Assembly (NCBI GenBank): GCA_943330705.2
Contig: CALQIT020000009.1
Coordinates: 1-64,000 of the forward strand
Direction: 5' to 3'
Length of the DNA: 64,000 nucleotides
Origin: Streptomyces griseus
GTDB taxonomy: Bacteria > Bdellovibrionota > Bdellovibrionia > Bdellovibrionales > Bdellovibrionaceae
Position numbers and translations under genes: made by a program. Below are positions 1-8,547 of the stretch, one piece after another. The first letter of the stretch is position 1. Each line of letters begins with the position of its first letter. A model generated the notes under the pieces. The model saw only the letters and a program-made list of their open reading frames with translations. It did no database searches and was not told the origin of the DNA.

Positions 1-1
1 A

Positions 2-937
2 TTGATATTGGATATTTTTGCCCTGCGCGCACAAACCTATGAAGGAAAACTTCAGGTAGAGCTAGCCCAGATGCTCGATCAATTGCCACGCATGGTTGAT
101 GCCTGGATGGGCTCTTTATCCCGACTGGGTGGTGGCATCGGAACCAGAGGCCCTGGCGAGACCGCCCTAGAAAGTGATCGTCGGCGCATTCGCGAGCGAG
201 TCTCTCTGATCAAAAAGAAACTCGATGGCGTGCGAAAGAATCGCGCCCAGTATCGAAGCTCACGCAAACGCCACGAAATTCCAAGCTTTGCATTGATTGG
301 TTATACCAACTCTGGAAAAAGTTCTCTGTTGAATCGGCTGACTGGCGCTCAAGTGCTTTCAAAGAATCAAGTTTTTGCAACCTTGGACCCAACAACACGC
401 AAAGTATTTTTACCCGAAGGCCCACCTGCTGTGGTCACCGACACGGTTGGATTTATTCGCAAACTACCACCACAATTGATTGAAGCCTTTAAGGCAACTC
501 TTGAGGAAAGCTCCGACGCTGATGTTTTAATTCATGTTATTGATTTGTCGTCGCCGAATATGAATCGACAGATTGAGGTCGTCGAAGCCCTGATTAAAGA
601 ATTTGGCTGGGAAAGTAAAACAATAATTCATGTTTTTAACAAGGTCGATATTGCGCCGATGGAGCGTCAATTCCGCGTCAAACACTTCCCGCGGGTTTTT
701 GTATCGGCAATTACGGGCCAAGGAATGGATCAGCTAAAAAAGCAAATGGCGGACTCTGTCAACCAAATGCAAGAAGATGTCGAGCTCTATTTCCCCCACA
801 CTCAAGAATTTAAAATTTTTGATTTATCTCGTGAAACACGAATTGTCCGCAAAGAACAAGGCACCGAAGGTACGATTTGTTACGCGCAGATGACTCCAAC
901 ACTGATCTCACGCTGGAAAGACTATCTGGTTAAATAA
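2..937 (+). CDS. hflX: GTPase HflX, N-terminally truncated by the window edge
   Basis: This is the C-terminal 311 residues of HflX, a ribosome-associated GTPase that rescues stalled or stressed ribosomes in the cytoplasm. The frame is open to the first base, so the true start lies outside the window; whole HflX proteins usually exceed 400 residues. Visible are the basic helical linker with the glycine-rich GGGIGTRGPGE signature, the P-loop GYTNSGKSS near residue 100, the switch motif DTVGFIRKLP near 147, and NKVD near 215. The short C-terminal domain is present and ends normally at TAA. No partner gene is visible upstream. Confidence 0.95.
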   Translation: MILDIFALRAQTYEGKLQVELAQMLDQLPRMVDAWMGSLSRLGGGIGTRGPGETALESDRRRIRERVSLIKKKLDGVRKNRAQYRSSRKRHEIPSFALIGYTNSGKSSLLNRLTGAQVLSKNQVFATLDPTTRKVFLPEGPPAVVTDTVGFIRKLPPQLIEAFKATLEESSDADVLIHVIDLSSPNMNRQIEVVEALIKEFGWESKTIIHVFNKVDIAPMERQFRVKHFPRVFVSAITGQGMDQLKKQMADSVNQMQEDVELYFPHTQEFKIFDLSRETRIVRKEQGTEGTICYAQMTPTLISRWKDYLVK

Positions 938-1055
938 AAAGGTCATACAATGCTTTTCGATTTTTGGTATTTTTTTAAACGAAAGACACCACAAAATTTT
1001 AGGCCAGTGATTTTAGTTACCGTTAGCTACCGACGGTGGCTCAGGTCTTGGCTCA

Positions 1056-1562
1056 TCACGACCCTAGAAGCTGCTTCACCTTATGGCCCAAAGCTCTTTC
1101 ATCGCTGGGATTTCGCAAATTTCCAACTTTAATTTGCAGCAAAGCTTTGGGATCGATCACAATCCCAGACATTTCAGTCACCCACAAAACCGCCAAAACG
1201 GCCGTCCGACGGTTGGCTTCTTTGAAGAGATGCTCCCTCACTAAGTGAACATACAGATGCTGGGCCGCCTCGACCACCTGGGAATTGCCCACCATTTGTA
1301 AACTATCCCCAATAATTTCCCGGGCCCGATGAATGGGATTTGAAATCACATTAAAGTTCTGAACGTCGCCTGAAGGAATTTGCACTTGAACCGCCATCAA
1401 ACGCCAGGCTTCTTCGTTTCCAGTTAAAATTTGATTTAAATGCGCAAGTTCACTTGAACTCAAATGCTTAATCGAGCCCGCCGACTGCTTGACGTAGGAA
1501 ATAGCTTTCTCAAACTTCTCATCGTCTAAAATCAGCTTCAGCGGATTCTTCGTTTGCGGCAT
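1056..1562 (-). CDS. Doc/Fic-family protein
   Basis: A protein of 168 residues with a recognisable Fic/Doc active-site loop, HLFKEANRRTA, in the second half (family pattern HxFxxxN(G/K/R)R). Fic proteins transfer AMP or other nucleotide moieties to target proteins, and Doc phosphorylates EF-Tu; the ANRR form is closer to Doc. The N-terminal half is helical and has no second domain. There is no obvious small antitoxin gene beside it: the flanks are hflX (convergent) and a thioesterase 130 bp upstream. It could act as a regulatory Fic enzyme rather than a toxin. Family call is good, function unknown. Confidence 0.75.
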   Translation of the reverse strand: MPQTKNPLKLILDDEKFEKAISYVKQSAGSIKHLSSSELAHLNQILTGNEEAWRLMAVQVQIPSGDVQNFNVISNPIHRAREIIGDSLQMVGNSQVVEAAQHLYVHLVREHLFKEANRRTAVLAVLWVTEMSGIVIDPKALLQIKVGNLRNPSDERALGHKVKQLLGS

Positions 1563-1693
1563 AACCCATTATACTTGAGTTCAATTGCAATTGCGAAGAT
1601 CCAAAAAAAAGCTAGCCTCCGCCCTCAAGCCAAGCGGAAAAATAACAAATAGAGCTAAATTGAGTTAACTTAGATCGATTTTAGAAATGGCTT

Positions 1694-2176
1694 TCAACCA
1701 CGACGTCCTCTGCGCAGGCTTCGTCTCTCGATGGCTGCGGCATTTCTTCGCAGGTCTTCTTCGCTTTCAAGAATTAAAGGGGGAACTAAAGATTTTGAAC
1801 CGTCTGGATTCAAAGCGACAAAAGTCAGATAGGCCGAGGCCGTATGAAAAGTTGCACCCGTCTGCGGATTCTCCGCATCGACGCGGACACCAACTTCAAT
1901 TGAACTCTTACCAACGCAATTTACTCTGGAACGCAAATTAACCACCCAGCCACTTTTGACTGGAGCCACAAAGTCGAGACCATCTATTGACGCTGTAACA
2001 CATATTTTATTGGAGTGGCGTTGAGCCGCAATGGCCCCGCAGATATCGATCCATGACATTATAACTCCCCCGAAGATGCCTCCGAGGGAGTTGGTATGAC
2101 TCGGTAAAACAAGCTCCGTCATTACGACTTCTGAAGCCTTAACTGGTTTTCCATTTGGTTTTCCAGCGGCATTCAT
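1694..2176 (-). CDS. acyl-CoA thioesterase, hotdog fold (YciA/BACH-like)
   Basis: A 160-residue single-hotdog protein. The N-terminal strand and helix carry the conserved pattern HTNSLGGIFGGVIMSWIDICGAIAA, a variant of the acyl-CoA hydrolase motif (N-x-x-G-x-x-F/H-G-G-x-x-M-x-W/L-x-D) with the catalytic Asn and Asp. The central strand VGKSSIEVGVRVDAENP is typical. It should hydrolyse acyl-CoA to free fatty acid and CoA in the cytoplasm. The C-terminus is a charged, Arg-rich tail. A purine-rich ribosome site (GAGAGGTC) precedes the ATG. It lies alone, upstream of the Doc/Fic gene on the same strand. Confidence 0.85.
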   Translation of the reverse strand: MNAAGKPNGKPVKASEVVMTELVLPSHTNSLGGIFGGVIMSWIDICGAIAAQRHSNKICVTASIDGLDFVAPVKSGWVVNLRSRVNCVGKSSIEVGVRVDAENPQTGATFHTASAYLTFVALNPDGSKSLVPPLILESEEDLRRNAAAIERRSLRRGRRG

Positions 2177-2210
2177 TGTTCCGATGACCTCTCTAAAGCT
2201 TGAGACTCAA

Positions 2211-2600
2211 TTACATTCCCATCCCAACATCGCCGTTACCGCGGCCGATATCGTTACTGCGTCCAGGAATAATATTCGGTGTTCCTGAAACAGGCGCGTT
2301 CCCAGCTGGAATTGTCTGAGCAACAGAAGCACCATAGGCCGCATTGGCCGCAGGAGCTTTTGGTTCGTTGCGCGATTCGTTTTCGACAAAACCAAGATGA
2401 GGCAAGCACCAAACTATCAGCTGGGCACGAGACTTCACGTTCATTTTTTTGTAAATATTTGTGAGGTGGAACTTCACTGTTTTTTCAGTAACAAACAGCT
2501 GATTTGCGACTTCCTTGTTCGACAAACCTTTAGAAACGAGCTCCGCTACCTCTGCTTCCCTGTTCGACAGGCCTTTTTGTATTAGGACATCTCTGAGCAT
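2211..2600 (-). CDS. small LuxR-family DNA-binding regulator
   Basis: A protein of 129 residues whose first half is a complete LuxR/GerE helix-turn-helix (L-S-N-R-E-x-E-V ... GLSNKEVANQLFVTEKTVKFHLTNIYKKM). There is no receiver or autoinducer domain, so it is a stand-alone DNA-binding module. The C-terminal half is low-complexity, rich in Ala, Pro, Asn and Gly, and ends in GRGNGDVGMGM. A strong ribosome site (GGGGAGGAGC) sits just upstream of the ATG. The long untranscribed-looking stretch upstream probably holds its promoter. Target genes cannot be inferred. Confidence 0.85.
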   Translation of the reverse strand: MLRDVLIQKGLSNREAEVAELVSKGLSNKEVANQLFVTEKTVKFHLTNIYKKMNVKSRAQLIVWCLPHLGFVENESRNEPKAPAANAAYGASVAQTIPAGNAPVSGTPNIIPGRSNDIGRGNGDVGMGM

Positions 2601-3071
2601 CCTTGCTCCTCCCCTTTTTATTGTTTGACAGTCGCTATTAGGTTTTCGGTTAATTACCGTAGACCCTCACTAACTTCTGCCTGGTTTAACCTTAAAAAAT
2701 TCTAAAACCCGAAATATTCTAACTGTGCGTCGGACAAATGGTGCAAATCTATTCCCTGATTCACACAAACCTAGCACAAAGTCATTTTACATGAGGCACT
2801 TTTTAATCCTGGTCTTTTTCTAGCTTTAAGTCCTGCAGCTTTTCGTTTGAAAACCTGTTATCAGTTCTTTTAGCAAGCCTTTGATCAGCATCATGAAGCC
2901 AACTTTAGTCAAACAACCCTTGATTAAAGTCTGTCAGGAATCGAATTTGAAATCAATAGCTTTGGATTTTAGTTTCGAAAACTAGACCGATGGCATCATC
3001 GGCTCGGCAACACTCTAAAAACACTAAGATTTCAAAGCTCGCGTTGCTAGTCCTCGGGATACCTCGACCAG
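2601..3071. other. long intergenic region upstream of the LuxR-type gene
   Basis: About 470 bases without a convincing gene. Short open frames here have no ribosome site or family signature. The part next to position 2600 carries the ribosome site and presumably the promoter of the LuxR-type gene. The other end abuts the stop codon of the cyclic-nucleotide-binding gene. I saw no RNA gene or strong hairpin. Confidence 0.5.
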
Positions 3072-3596
3072 TTAGCCACGGATTTCATCCATCAAAGCTT
3101 TGTGCAAAAGCATCAAATCCCCGCTGGTCTGCCGCAGCCTTATCATCAAGGTTAAGGCAATCTTCTGTAAAATCGGAACGGCCCACTCCGGATTCTTTTC
3201 AGTAAATAGCAAAAAGGACTCACGAGTTAGGACTAGGCATTTGCAATTGGTGTCGCAGGTGATTGTCGCGGACCTCGGTTCTGCCTCAATCAATCCGCCT
3301 TCACCCAATGCTGGAGTGATACTTGAATTCAAAATTACAACTTTATAAGAATCACCTTCTGGTGTGTTTTTTGTAATGCTGACCTGCCCATTGATCAGAA
3401 TAAAAAGCTCATCGCCCATTTGCCCCTCTACGGTCAGCTTATGCCCAAGGGAAAAATCTTTAATCTGCATGATTTCAGCAAGGCCCGCAAACGCACCGAC
3501 CTTGTCTTTAAGTCCCGCGAAAAGCCCGACCTTAGAAAGAAGCAATGATGGACTCTCTTTTTGCAATCCCGAAGTCTCAACCATCTTTTTCCCCAT
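3072..3596 (-). CDS. cyclic nucleotide-binding domain protein
   Basis: About 174 residues forming one cNMP-binding (CAP/CNBD) beta-roll. Visible landmarks are FSLGHKLTVEGQMGDELFILINGQVSI and the phosphate-binding-cassette-like stretch ALGEGGLIEAEPRSATI. There is no HTH, so it is a sensor or regulatory subunit rather than a CRP-type factor. Its start overlaps the 3' end of the potassium channel gene, so the two are translationally coupled. The probable role is ligand gating or regulation of that channel in trans. The ATG at 3596 is preferred over an upstream TTG at 3611. Confidence 0.8.
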   Translation of the reverse strand: MGKKMVETSGLQKESPSLLLSKVGLFAGLKDKVGAFAGLAEIMQIKDFSLGHKLTVEGQMGDELFILINGQVSITKNTPEGDSYKVVILNSSITPALGEGGLIEAEPRSATITCDTNCKCLVLTRESFLLFTEKNPEWAVPILQKIALTLMIRLRQTSGDLMLLHKALMDEIRG

Positions 3597-4800
3597 GTCT
3601 TTCAATAACAATGGCCATCGACCCTTCGCGGATCACATAGTCACCCGAAGGGCCAAATAGGGGCCGATTAAAGCGCAGAGCCTTTACCGACTGAAGATTC
3701 TGCACCAGCTGGGAAATATTTGCCGTTTGCTGGGCTAAGCGCAGAGCTTTCTCTTTGGCAAAATGGCTGTTCCCAGAATTTTCAAGAATTCCGAGAAGAA
3801 CCTCGCTGCCACGACTTTTTTCAAAAACTTCTTTCAGTTGCGAGTAAGTTTTGTCCAAAAGCCCCTCGGGAATTTCTTTTGTTTTCAAAAAAAATGGGCT
3901 GTGGGGATCCAAGAGATCATGAAAAATATTGGTGACGCCGGTACCGGTCGAGGCCATTGCCAAAAGCAACCGCGAATAGTCCCGGCTGTAAATAATTTCA
4001 TTCACGTGGGCAATGCGCAGATACTGATCCATTCCCGAATCCAGAATTTCAGCCACCACCGAAACTCCTTTTGCAATATTACTTAAAGTCATCGCTGTCA
4101 TAATTGTTCGGGCATCAGCTTCTGTAATCGTCGGAATTCGACCTTGGGCATTGGGGGTCGCATCGGCTAAGATCAAAATCTTTTGCGCCCGCTCCGGCGC
4201 GCCTCTGCGCAAGTTCACTTCAATAAAAAAGTCGCCGCGGATCACCTTTACTTTTTTTAACCGAGGAATTTCCAGCAGACTTTCCAAATCCGAGTCTGGG
4301 GCGTTATTGATGAGGACAATCTCCTCATCCCGAATTTTTGGATTACTTTCTAAAATGGCCAATAAAAAAGTTGCCATTTCAGGCTTCCAGCCACAGATCA
4401 CAAAGTGATTTTTCAGGAGACTGCTATCCACAATACCCCTCCTCTCGCGTAAAGCTCTTTCTAAAAAATAGGAAGAAATTTTTGCCGTGACAATCGCGAT
4501 GCCGACCACGCCAGAGACAATTAAAAACGTAGCTAAGATTCGCCCCGTCGTCGTTATCGGAAATTTGTCACCGTAGCCAACAGTGGCAAGGGTCACGATG
4601 CCCCACCAAATCCCATCTTCAAAGGTGGCAATGTTTTTGCCTTCAACATTTCGCTCGAGAAAATACAGGGCTGTGCCGATGGCCCACCAAGTAATAAATA
4701 TAAAGATCAAAGCCGTCTGAAACGGATTGGCAAGAAGCCAGGACTTCAAGCTCTGAAAACGACTGCGGATTTTTTGAAACTTAAGGCGTAAATTATTCAC
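3577..4800 (-). CDS. two-TM potassium channel with RCK (TrkA-N-like) domain
   Basis: A 407-residue inner-membrane channel. A first membrane helix (about residues 28-48) is followed by a pore loop with the selectivity filter TVGYGDKFP, then a second helix (ILATFLIVSGVVGIAIV). The cytoplasmic part is an RCK/TrkA-N-type regulator (FVICGWKPEMATFLLAIL... VIRGDFF...), in which VICGW replaces the usual GxGxxG. This is the MthK/Kch architecture. The start codon is GTG. The last codons overlap the cNMP-binding gene, which suggests a two-gene unit in which potassium flux responds to a nucleotide signal. Confidence 0.9.
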   Translation of the reverse strand: MNNLRLKFQKIRSRFQSLKSWLLANPFQTALIFIFITWWAIGTALYFLERNVEGKNIATFEDGIWWGIVTLATVGYGDKFPITTTGRILATFLIVSGVVGIAIVTAKISSYFLERALRERRGIVDSSLLKNHFVICGWKPEMATFLLAILESNPKIRDEEIVLINNAPDSDLESLLEIPRLKKVKVIRGDFFIEVNLRRGAPERAQKILILADATPNAQGRIPTITEADARTIMTAMTLSNIAKGVSVVAEILDSGMDQYLRIAHVNEIIYSRDYSRLLLAMASTGTGVTNIFHDLLDPHSPFFLKTKEIPEGLLDKTYSQLKEVFEKSRGSEVLLGILENSGNSHFAKEKALRLAQQTANISQLVQNLQSVKALRFNRPLFGPSGDYVIREGSMAIVIERHGEKDG

Positions 4801-4838
4801 ACTCTGATTGTGACCAATCAGAATCGATTCGCTCAGTC

Positions 4839-5417
4839 CTAACGATTTGCGTTATGCGTACTCAAGACCACCAAGACCCCATTTTTATAGTCTATTCGTC
4901 GAAATAAAAAGTAAGCCTGACTCCAACCCGACTGCAATAGAAAGATAAAACCAAGACTAGCCACTAGGATTCGCCGACGAGGGATCCTTTTGCGGGGCCA
5001 GTCCTGCACCACGCGGGTCTCGGCAACCCAATCCGAAACATGTGTTCGATCAAAGCGAAACCAAGCCAGTATTCTCAGCGCATCGCCAAAAAATAGACTT
5101 AAGTGATCAGCAAGGACTCGCAAAAAACTTTGCGTAAGTCCCAAGGGTGATTCCGGCTCATGGGCGTTCACAACTCGTAAGCCAAACAAAAGTTTGCCTG
5201 GGCTGGCTGCTAGAAAATAAAGAACCATCCAGCGAAAACAAAATTGCAAAGCAAAACAAAGCAACAGCAAACTCAGCGAAAGGGTATGCTGAGTTGTTGG
5301 ACCCAGCAAAAACCCGAGCTGGACCCAAATCGGCAGATAAAACAGACTTGATAGACTCGAATCAATCACCCATGCGAAAACGCGTCGCCAACCCTCGGCC
5401 GTGTAGACTTTAATCAT
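4839..5417 (-). CDS. RDD-family membrane protein
   Basis: An RDD-domain integral membrane protein of about 192 residues. The N-terminal GWRRVFAWVIDSSL is the RDD signature (R-x-x-A-x-x-I-D), and the second conserved block ASPGKLLFGLRVVNAHE follows the second or third membrane segment. A C-terminal hydrophobic helix is also present. RDD proteins are thought to transport small solutes or ions; the substrate is unknown here. The ATG at 5417 has CAGGAG upstream and overlaps the stop of cca, so the two genes are coupled. Confidence 0.8.
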   Translation of the reverse strand: MIKVYTAEGWRRVFAWVIDSSLSSLFYLPIWVQLGFLLGPTTQHTLSLSLLLLCFALQFCFRWMVLYFLAASPGKLLFGLRVVNAHEPESPLGLTQSFLRVLADHLSLFFGDALRILAWFRFDRTHVSDWVAETRVVQDWPRKRIPRRRILVASLGFIFLLQSGWSQAYFLFRRIDYKNGVLVVLSTHNANR

Positions 5418-6633
5418 CTTTAGACTCCTGCGCAATCCAGTCCAAGGCGGCTGTCCGATCAGAAAAAAGACCCTCTAGCTGCAGCCAGTAGCACTCTTGC
5501 AAAATCTTACCAATCTCAACCCCCCGTAAGCGGCTTGGCAAGTCATTACCTGTCACCAAGCGCAGCGGCTTGGTTGACCCCAAAGTTTGCTGTCCTTTTA
5601 GGGCACTGGCAAGAACCTGCTTTAAGCGTGGGTTTCTTTTGGCTGCATACGACAACCCCAGCCACCAGTTTGAATCATAGGATTTCTCAAGAAGTCGCCC
5701 TGGTCGCAAATTTTCAAGCTCTTGTTCTTGAAGCAAAACCGGATAGGCGGTCTCTAGACAACGTTTTTCTTGATTTGAAAATTTCAAGCGTTTTAAAGTT
5801 CCCGCTAGATCGAATTCCTTGGCGCCATTTTCTCTGGGCTGCATTGCGGCCAGCCAATGAAAAAAAGCAAGCCACCTTTCAATACCGGTGTCGGTCTCTG
5901 AGAAAAAAAACTGTGGCTCTCGATAGCCAGTAAGGCCAGGGAAAAGGGCCGCCAGCAATCCAGAGTCTGCCAAGACACGAAGCCCCCTGAGATCCATAGA
6001 GCGATTTAAAAGCTTTTCCAGTTCTTCGCGGATGCGCTCGACTGAAACTTGATTGACGTCGCTGGCGCAGGCCTGCAGCTGTGTCCAAGTTTCTTCTTCG
6101 ATCGCAAATCCTAATTGACCAGCAAAACGCACCACCCGCAAGAGTCGCAAGTGATCCTCGCTAAATCGTTGTCGTGGATCACCTACCGCACGAATCAGCT
6201 TTTTTTGCAGATCCGCAAGCCCTTCAACATAATCAATGAGTTGCGCTTTGATCGGATCCCAGAACAAGGCATTGATTGTAAAGTCCCGGCGTTGTGCGTC
6301 CTCCAGTGGCGTCGACAAGCGAATCGAAGAGGGGTGACGCCCGTCCACATACTGACCATCGCTGCGAAAACTAGCGACCTCGGTCTGCAGTCCCTCCTGA
6401 ATCACAACGATCACTCCAAAACTTCGACCAACACCAACGGTTTTTGCAAAAAGCTGTTCGATTTGTTCCGGCGAGGCACTGGTCGCAATATCAAAGTCAC
6501 GGGGCTGCTGACCCATAAGGGCATCCCGCACGCAGCCGCCAGCAAATAACGCCAAGAAACCCTGGCCCTGCAATTTTTTGCAGATAGACAGAGCCACCAG
6601 GTATTCTTGGGTTTCACTGAATTTCGCTAGCAT
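5410..6633 (-). CDS. cca: CCA tRNA nucleotidyltransferase / poly(A) polymerase family
   Basis: Class II nucleotidyltransferase that adds CCA to tRNA 3' ends (or a poly(A) polymerase paralogue). The nucleotidyltransferase head shows GGCVRDALMGQQPRDFDIATSA with the catalytic DxD, followed by RRDFTINALFWDP and the helical neck motif EDHLRLLRVVRFAGQLGF. About 407 residues from the ATG at 6633; an ATG further upstream would add 14 residues without conservation. It is divergent from queG and translationally coupled to the RDD gene. CCA-adding versus poly(A) specificity cannot be settled by eye. Confidence 0.88.
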   Translation of the reverse strand: MLAKFSETQEYLVALSICKKLQGQGFLALFAGGCVRDALMGQQPRDFDIATSASPEQIEQLFAKTVGVGRSFGVIVVIQEGLQTEVASFRSDGQYVDGRHPSSIRLSTPLEDAQRRDFTINALFWDPIKAQLIDYVEGLADLQKKLIRAVGDPRQRFSEDHLRLLRVVRFAGQLGFAIEEETWTQLQACASDVNQVSVERIREELEKLLNRSMDLRGLRVLADSGLLAALFPGLTGYREPQFFFSETDTGIERWLAFFHWLAAMQPRENGAKEFDLAGTLKRLKFSNQEKRCLETAYPVLLQEQELENLRPGRLLEKSYDSNWWLGLSYAAKRNPRLKQVLASALKGQQTLGSTKPLRLVTGNDLPSRLRGVEIGKILQECYWLQLEGLFSDRTAALDWIAQESKDD

Positions 6634-6800
6634 AAGCTTTGTATTTTGCACATAGAAATCCAAAAAACGCATCACTTGACCGCATCATATCTAATTTTTC
6701 CATGCTGTTTACTGATTCTTTGTGGCCATTGAGCTGGCTTTTGCTTGGCTATCCTAGGTTTTCCAAAGTAATTACAAGAATACAGAAAGAATCCGAATTA

Positions 6801-7913
6801 ATGTCGCAAACACTTCAAACCTCACTGCAAAAAATCCTTGAAAGGCATCAAGCCCAGCTTGGTTACTCCCATTTTGGCTGGGCCGAGCTAACGACGCCCA
6901 TCAGTTTCCCCGTCTACCAAGAGTGGATTCAACAAGGCCTGCATGGCGAGATGAATTACCTCAAAGATCACCTGGCAAAAAAGCAAAGCCCTAAAACCCA
7001 CTGGCCCATGGCCCGCAGCTCTTTCGCTTTTGCTTTTCCCTATTTTCCGGTCGGCACCCCGGCGACTCAGGGCTCGACGGCAGTGGCCTTTCCGATTGCA
7101 TCACCTCGAGTTAGTCTTTACGCTCAAGGGGCCGATTATCACTTCTGGCTGCGGGAAAAACTTGAGTCCCTTGCCAGCGAATTACAAACTATTTTTCCCA
7201 GCGAAAGCTTCACTTGTGCAACTGATAGCATACCCCTGATGGAGCGCGACCTGGCCTACCGCGCAGGCCTGGGCTGGATCGGTAAAAACACCTGTCTGAT
7301 TCATCCCCAAAAAGGCAGCCTCTTTTTGCTTGGTGAAATCATTACTAGCCTAGAATTAAGCAACCCCAACCCGATGCTGCCCGACTTCTGCGGATCCTGC
7401 AATCGCTGCATCCAAGCTTGCCCGACACAAGCGATTGTTGCAGACAAAAAACTTGATGCCCGCAAATGCATTTCCTATTTGACCATTGAGTCCCGCAAAG
7501 TACCAGATATTGAGCTGCGCGTAAAAATGGGCGATTGGTTTTTTGGCTGCGATATCTGCCAAACTGTATGCCCGTGGAATCAAAAAATATTTAAGGCTTT
7601 CGCCTACCCTGCTTCCCACGAGGCTCTACCCCAGCGTCCGCTACTGGCCGACCAAAGGCAAAAGCTAGTCCAGGATCTGAGCTTTTTTCTTAAGGCCTCG
7701 GGAAAGCAAATTCAAAAAAAAGTGCGTTCAACACCCCTGGCAAGAGCCGGCGCATTTGGACTGCGGCGAAATGCAATGGTGGTCGCTGGAAATCAAAACC
7801 TGACTGAACTTCGCGGCGAAATTGAAAGCTATTTGCAAAATGAAAAGCTAAGCGATCTCGCAAAATGGACCCTGGCCCGATGGCAAGATCTAGAGCTTGA
7901 GGATAGAAATTAG
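6801..7913 (+). CDS. queG: epoxyqueuosine reductase QueG
   Basis: This enzyme performs the last step of queuosine synthesis, reducing epoxyqueuosine in tRNA, using cobalamin and two 4Fe-4S clusters. The 370-residue protein has the expected order: N-terminal MNYLKDH, cobalamin region with MERDLAYRAGLGWIGKNTCLIHP, then two ferredoxin-type cysteine sets (CGSCNRCIQACPTQAI and CDICQTVCPWN). The ATG at 6801 is preferred; the open frame extends 54 codons upstream but that part overlaps the cca promoter region and has no conserved sequence. tRNA modification is the shared theme with the neighbouring cca. Confidence 0.95.
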   Translation: MSQTLQTSLQKILERHQAQLGYSHFGWAELTTPISFPVYQEWIQQGLHGEMNYLKDHLAKKQSPKTHWPMARSSFAFAFPYFPVGTPATQGSTAVAFPIASPRVSLYAQGADYHFWLREKLESLASELQTIFPSESFTCATDSIPLMERDLAYRAGLGWIGKNTCLIHPQKGSLFLLGEIITSLELSNPNPMLPDFCGSCNRCIQACPTQAIVADKKLDARKCISYLTIESRKVPDIELRVKMGDWFFGCDICQTVCPWNQKIFKAFAYPASHEALPQRPLLADQRQKLVQDLSFFLKASGKQIQKKVRSTPLARAGAFGLRRNAMVVAGNQNLTELRGEIESYLQNEKLSDLAKWTLARWQDLELEDRN

Positions 7914-7925
7914 AAACTGCTCTGC

Positions 7926-8459
7926 TTAACCCAATCCCAGCTTCTGTATCAATGAATCGATCTGTTCCTGCGACATTTTTTGATCCAGACCTTTATTGAT
8001 GTCAACCGAGGCCCGAACGCCTTCGCCAAACTGGTTTGAAACCCACTTTAAGCGTTCAATAAAAGTTGCCGAGATAAAGTCCTTTAACTCCGCTTCTGGG
8101 CGACCGCTTATTCCGTCGACTAACTCACTAAGGACCGCCGTCGAATCTAAAAGAAAAGCGACACAGATATTATAAAACTCCAGGTTGCCGCTAATCTGTG
8201 ACGCCTTGTAGCCGACAGCCTTGCAGACAGCTGCGTAATCGCCCAGCTGCTGAATCAACTGACTTCCACCCGCAATTTGTCCCGACACACTGCGAGCCCC
8301 ACCCATTATCCGGTCCACCGTCTGCCCATAACTTTCTAGACGTAGGACCTGAGAAAAATCACCCTCACAGTTTTCCAAAGTATTCATTAACTGATCGATC
8401 AAGTTCCTTGATTCTATTTGGAATTCCTCTATAATTTCTTTATCGACATCATTGGACAT
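7926..8459 (-). CDS. HPt-like signalling protein with FliM-type C-terminal motif
   Basis: A 177-residue all-helical soluble protein. The first 30 residues (EEFQIESRNLIDQLMNTLEN) resemble the opening helix of HPt/CheA-P1 domains, but no clear HxxKG phosphorylation motif is visible. The last 16 residues, MSQEQIDSLIQKLG, look like the CheY-binding peptide found at the N-terminus of FliM (LSQDEIDALL). This suggests a scaffold or adaptor in chemotaxis-type or second-messenger signalling. It is divergent from an HD-GYP-like gene, which supports a regulatory pairing. The family call is tentative. Confidence 0.5.
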   Translation of the reverse strand: MSNDVDKEIIEEFQIESRNLIDQLMNTLENCEGDFSQVLRLESYGQTVDRIMGGARSVSGQIAGGSQLIQQLGDYAAVCKAVGYKASQISGNLEFYNICVAFLLDSTAVLSELVDGISGRPEAELKDFISATFIERLKWVSNQFGEGVRASVDINKGLDQKMSQEQIDSLIQKLGLG

Positions 8460-8547
8460 CTTTTAATTGTAAGTTATAAAAAAACATGTGCGCAAGCTAA
8501 AAAAGTCGATTAAAGGCGCAGAAAATGGAACAAAACATGGTTCAGCG

